From: Nitrospirota bacterium
GTDB taxonomy: Bacteria; Nitrospirota; 9FT-COMBO-42-15; HDB-SIOI813
Direction of reading: 5' to 3'
DNA: 7,990 bases
Assembly (NCBI GenBank): GCA_016234155.1
Contig: JACRGZ010000075.1
Span: 1-7,990, forward strand
The notes below the pieces were generated by a model. The model saw nothing but the letters and a program-made list of their open reading frames with translations, was not told the DNA's origin and ran no database searches. The first letter of the stretch is position 1. The number at the start of each line of letters is the position of its first letter. Positions 6,183 through 7,990 of the stretch are shown here, one piece after another. Made by a program: the position numbers and the translations under genes.

Positions 6183-7990
6183 ATGAAATACCACCAGCAA
6201 AAACCGGAAGATGTCTTAGAGGTACTTAATAGCTCTATAAAAGGTCTTTCACATGACGAGGCCAAAAAACGCCTCCTTGAATACGGCCCCAATGAGATAA
6301 AAGAGATAAAGAAAAAGACCCCCCTCGGGATGTTCCTCGACCAGTTCAAGGATTTCATGATCATTATCCTAATAGCTGCTGCAGTTATCTCCGGCTTACT
6401 GGGTGAAGTGGCAGACACTATAGCCATAGTTGTCATAGTTGTTCTCAATGCAGTTATGGGATTTATCCAGGAATACAGGGCAGAAAAGGCTATCGAGGCG
6501 CTGAAGATGATGGCCACGCCTGCAGCAATGGTGATCAGAAACGGGATGAGCAATTCCATCCCAACTCCCGGCCTTGTTCCCGGTGACATAGTTCTGCTTG
6601 AGGCAGGGAGGGTTGTGCCGGCAGACCTCAGGCTCATAGAGGCGGCACAGTTAAAGATTGAAGAGGCAGCCCTTACAGGGGAGTCTGTCCCCGTAGAGAA
6701 ATCACTTGCGGCGCTTCATGATGAGATGATTCCACTCGGCGACAGGCGGAACATGGCATACAAGGGGACTGTGGTGAGTTACGGCCGGGGTAAGGGTGTC
6801 GTAGTTGCTACGGGGATGGAGACAGAGCTCGGCCGTATTGCAACCATGCTGCAGGAGGAGGAAGAGGTAAAGACGCCGCTCCAGAAGAGGCTTGCAAAGT
6901 TCGGGCAGAGGCTCGCCATCGCAGTCCTTGCCGTATGTGCTGTTGTCTTTGGTGTCGGCATCCTCAGGGGAGAGCCCCCTGTCCTGATGTTCCTTACCGC
7001 TGTAAGCCTTGCAGTTGCGGCCATTCCAGAGGCCCTGCCCGCCGTTGTAACTATCTCTCTCGCACTCGGCGCCAAAAAGCTTGTCAAACTGAATGCCCTG
7101 ATAAGGAAATTACCCGCCGTTGAAACCCTCGGTTCTGTAACATACATATGCTCTGACAAGACAGGGACTCTTACGCTGAACAAGATGACAGTTGAGGAGA
7201 TATATGTGGACGGGAGGTTAATGCGGATTGCGGATTGCGGAGTGCGGAGTGCAAAGTCTCCTGATTGGAGTGCAAAGTATCCTGATTTTCCAATCTGGAG
7301 TGCAAAGTCTCCTGACTTTGCATACGGATTGCGGAGTGAGGATCTACCCGTTCACCTTCTCATGACCGCCCTTGCTGTAAATAACGATTCACACCTGGAT
7401 GCTGCCGGAACAGTTGTCGGCGACCCTACAGAGGTTGCCCTCTATAATGCGGCTAAAGATAAAGGTTTTGACAAGATAGAAATCGGTGAACGATTTAAGA
7501 GGATAGAAGAGATACCATTTGATTCTGACAGGAAGTGCATGACGACATTCCATGTAATCCCCCCTAACCCCCCTTTAGAAAAGGGGGGGAGTGGATTTAT
7601 GCCTTTAGAAAAGGGGGGAAGTATAGATGCTCAAGAAAAATTTCCTCCTTTCTTAAAGGGGGACAAAGGGGGATTAATCTCCTTCACCAAAGGCGCTATA
7701 GATGTGCTTATAGAGAAGTCTGACGGCATCCTGACATCTCACGGCCTGACGAGCATCGATCCGGAGGAGCTCTGCAGGATAAACGACAGGATGGCTGGTG
7801 ATGGACTGAGGGTCCTGGGGGTTGCGATGAGGCTATGGCATACCATGCCGGACAACGTCTCACCTGAAAATGCTGAGACAGGACTTACCCTTTTAGGGCT
7901 TATCGGGATGATGGACCCGCCGAGGGAGGAGGCAAGGGAGGCAGTGGCAGTATGTAAGGCCGCCGGCATAAGACCTGTAATGATAACCGG
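6183..7990 (+). CDS. Type II P-type cation-transporting ATPase (Ca2+-ATPase-like), 3' end beyond the window
   Basis: This is an ATP-driven membrane cation pump of the SERCA/PMR1-like class; Ca2+ is the likeliest substrate, but the ion-binding M5-M6 segments lie outside the window. 602 codons are present without a stop. Order: cation-ATPase N-terminal region (QKPEDVLEVLN, about 5-55); M1 and M2 (57-96); A-domain with PGD (133-135), PAD (146-148) and TGES (165-168); M3 (about 240-262); M4 with PEALP (282-286); phosphorylation motif DKTGT (Asp325); N-domain with GDPTE (413-417), PFDSDRK (445-451) and the ATP-site Lys of KGA (503-505); P-domain DPPR (578-581); ending at MIT(G), just before the expected GD. 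Two repeat-derived segments interrupt the N-domain in frame, at about residues 347-385 and 459-497, while all motifs around them are kept. ATG 6183 has GAGG 5 nt upstream. The gene looks functional or only recently altered. Confidence 0.9.
   Translation, partial: MKYHQQKPEDVLEVLNSSIKGLSHDEAKKRLLEYGPNEIKEIKKKTPLGMFLDQFKDFMIIILIAAAVISGLLGEVADTIAIVVIVVLNAVMGFIQEYRAEKAIEALKMMATPAAMVIRNGMSNSIPTPGLVPGDIVLLEAGRVVPADLRLIEAAQLKIEEAALTGESVPVEKSLAALHDEMIPLGDRRNMAYKGTVVSYGRGKGVVVATGMETELGRIATMLQEEEEVKTPLQKRLAKFGQRLAIAVLAVCAVVFGVGILRGEPPVLMFLTAVSLAVAAIPEALPAVVTISLALGAKKLVKLNALIRKLPAVETLGSVTYICSDKTGTLTLNKMTVEEIYVDGRLMRIADCGVRSAKSPDWSAKYPDFPIWSAKSPDFAYGLRSEDLPVHLLMTALAVNNDSHLDAAGTVVGDPTEVALYNAAKDKGFDKIEIGERFKRIEEIPFDSDRKCMTTFHVIPPNPPLEKGGSGFMPLEKGGSIDAQEKFPPFLKGDKGGLISFTKGAIDVLIEKSDGILTSHGLTSIDPEELCRINDRMAGDGLRVLGVAMRLWHTMPDNVSPENAETGLTLLGLIGMMDPPREEAREAVAVCKAAGIRPVMIT
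7223..7340. repeat. GCGGAKT heptamer array and SAKSPD-coding repeats inside the ATPase gene
   Basis: Five 7-bp units start it: GCGGATT twice, GCGGAGT twice, GCAAAGT (7223-7257). Three copies of GGAGTGCAAAGTvTCCTGA-type sequence begin at 7246, 7267 and 7297, spaced 21 and 30 bp, both multiples of 3. CGGATTGCGGAGTG occurs at both edges (7231-7244 and 7325-7338). Small hairpins are present, such as GCAAAGT (7302-7308) with ACTTTGC (7315-7321). In the ATPase frame it encodes three SAK[SY]PD units at residues 356, 363 and 373. Confidence 0.85.
7556..7676. repeat. CCCCCTTTA-family palindromic element inside the ATPase gene
   Basis: The left end (AATCCCCCCTAACCCCCC, 7556-7573) and right end (AAAGGGGGACAAAGGGGGATT, near 7655-7675) form imperfect terminal inverted repeats. 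They match the palindrome at 3151-3200. The centre holds a 30-bp direct duplication (CCTTTAGAAAAGGGGGG at 7572 and 7602). It contains a run of seven G (7583-7589) and two runs of six C. It is open in the ATPase frame and encodes a Pro/Gly/Lys-rich segment with NPPLEKGG, MPLEKGG and FPPFLKGDKGG. Confidence 0.88.

Noticed and set aside
6170..7183. Two minus-strand open frames (6170-6637 and 6779-7183) opposite the ATPase
   Set aside because: They lie antisense to a clearly conserved P-type ATPase sequence, are rich in Ser/Thr/Ala typical of shadow frames, and show no family motifs.
6183..7990. P-type ATPase as a frameshifted pseudogene
   Set aside because: Codon-by-codon translation gives one continuous frame from ATG 6183 to the window end, with all motifs (TGES, PEALP, DKTGT, KGA, DPPR) in that frame, even across both repeat segments.

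Overview
The window looks like chromosomal DNA of a Gram-negative bacterium: it has two lipobox proteins and a periplasmic lytic transglycosylase. Base composition is moderate, and AGG/AGA (Arg) and ATA (Ile) codons are common. Together with the abundance of short palindromic and 7-bp-unit repeats, this is reminiscent of Nitrospirota or Desulfobacterota genomes, often seen as metagenome assemblies. That placement is inference; nothing here fixes the taxon.

Layout. Bases 1-199 are AT-rich and non-coding, with a possible extended -10 promoter. Then come tsaD (200-1237, +; tRNA t6A synthesis), a Big2/kelch-propeller lipoprotein (1395-3122, +) and a lytic transglycosylase with an N-terminal DUF4124-like segment (about 3196-3783, +). 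Convergent to these is a two-gene minus-strand operon: a small lipoprotein of unknown function (5957-5418), coupled by an ATGA overlap to nadB, L-aspartate oxidase (5421-3811). After a divergent spacer holding a 126-bp MITE-like inverted repeat, a type II (Ca2+-ATPase-like) P-type ATPase starts at 6183 (+) and runs off the window just after the MITG of its P-domain. The genes are a mix of housekeeping and envelope functions and do not form one pathway.

The striking feature is the repeats. At least six families of short repeats occur in 8 kb, and several are read as protein. Two separate repeat-derived, stop-free, in-frame segments interrupt the nucleotide-binding (N) domain of the P-type ATPase, each at a place where the family normally has a loop. 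The last 18 residues and stop codon of NadB come from a GGGTCA heptamer palindrome. The signal-peptide n-region of the small lipoprotein contains ACGTGAR heptamers. A CCCCCTTTA palindrome sits where the transglycosylase start codon should be, and no ATG, GTG or TTG lies in the right frame there. Three of the families (GGGTCAN, ACGTGAR, GCGGAKT) are built on 7-bp units. Because 7 is not a multiple of 3, such arrays rotate through all frames and, on the stop-free strand, are open in every frame. This resembles in principle the Rickettsia palindromic elements found in proteins and the heptanucleotide STRR repeats of cyanobacteria, but the sequences here are different.
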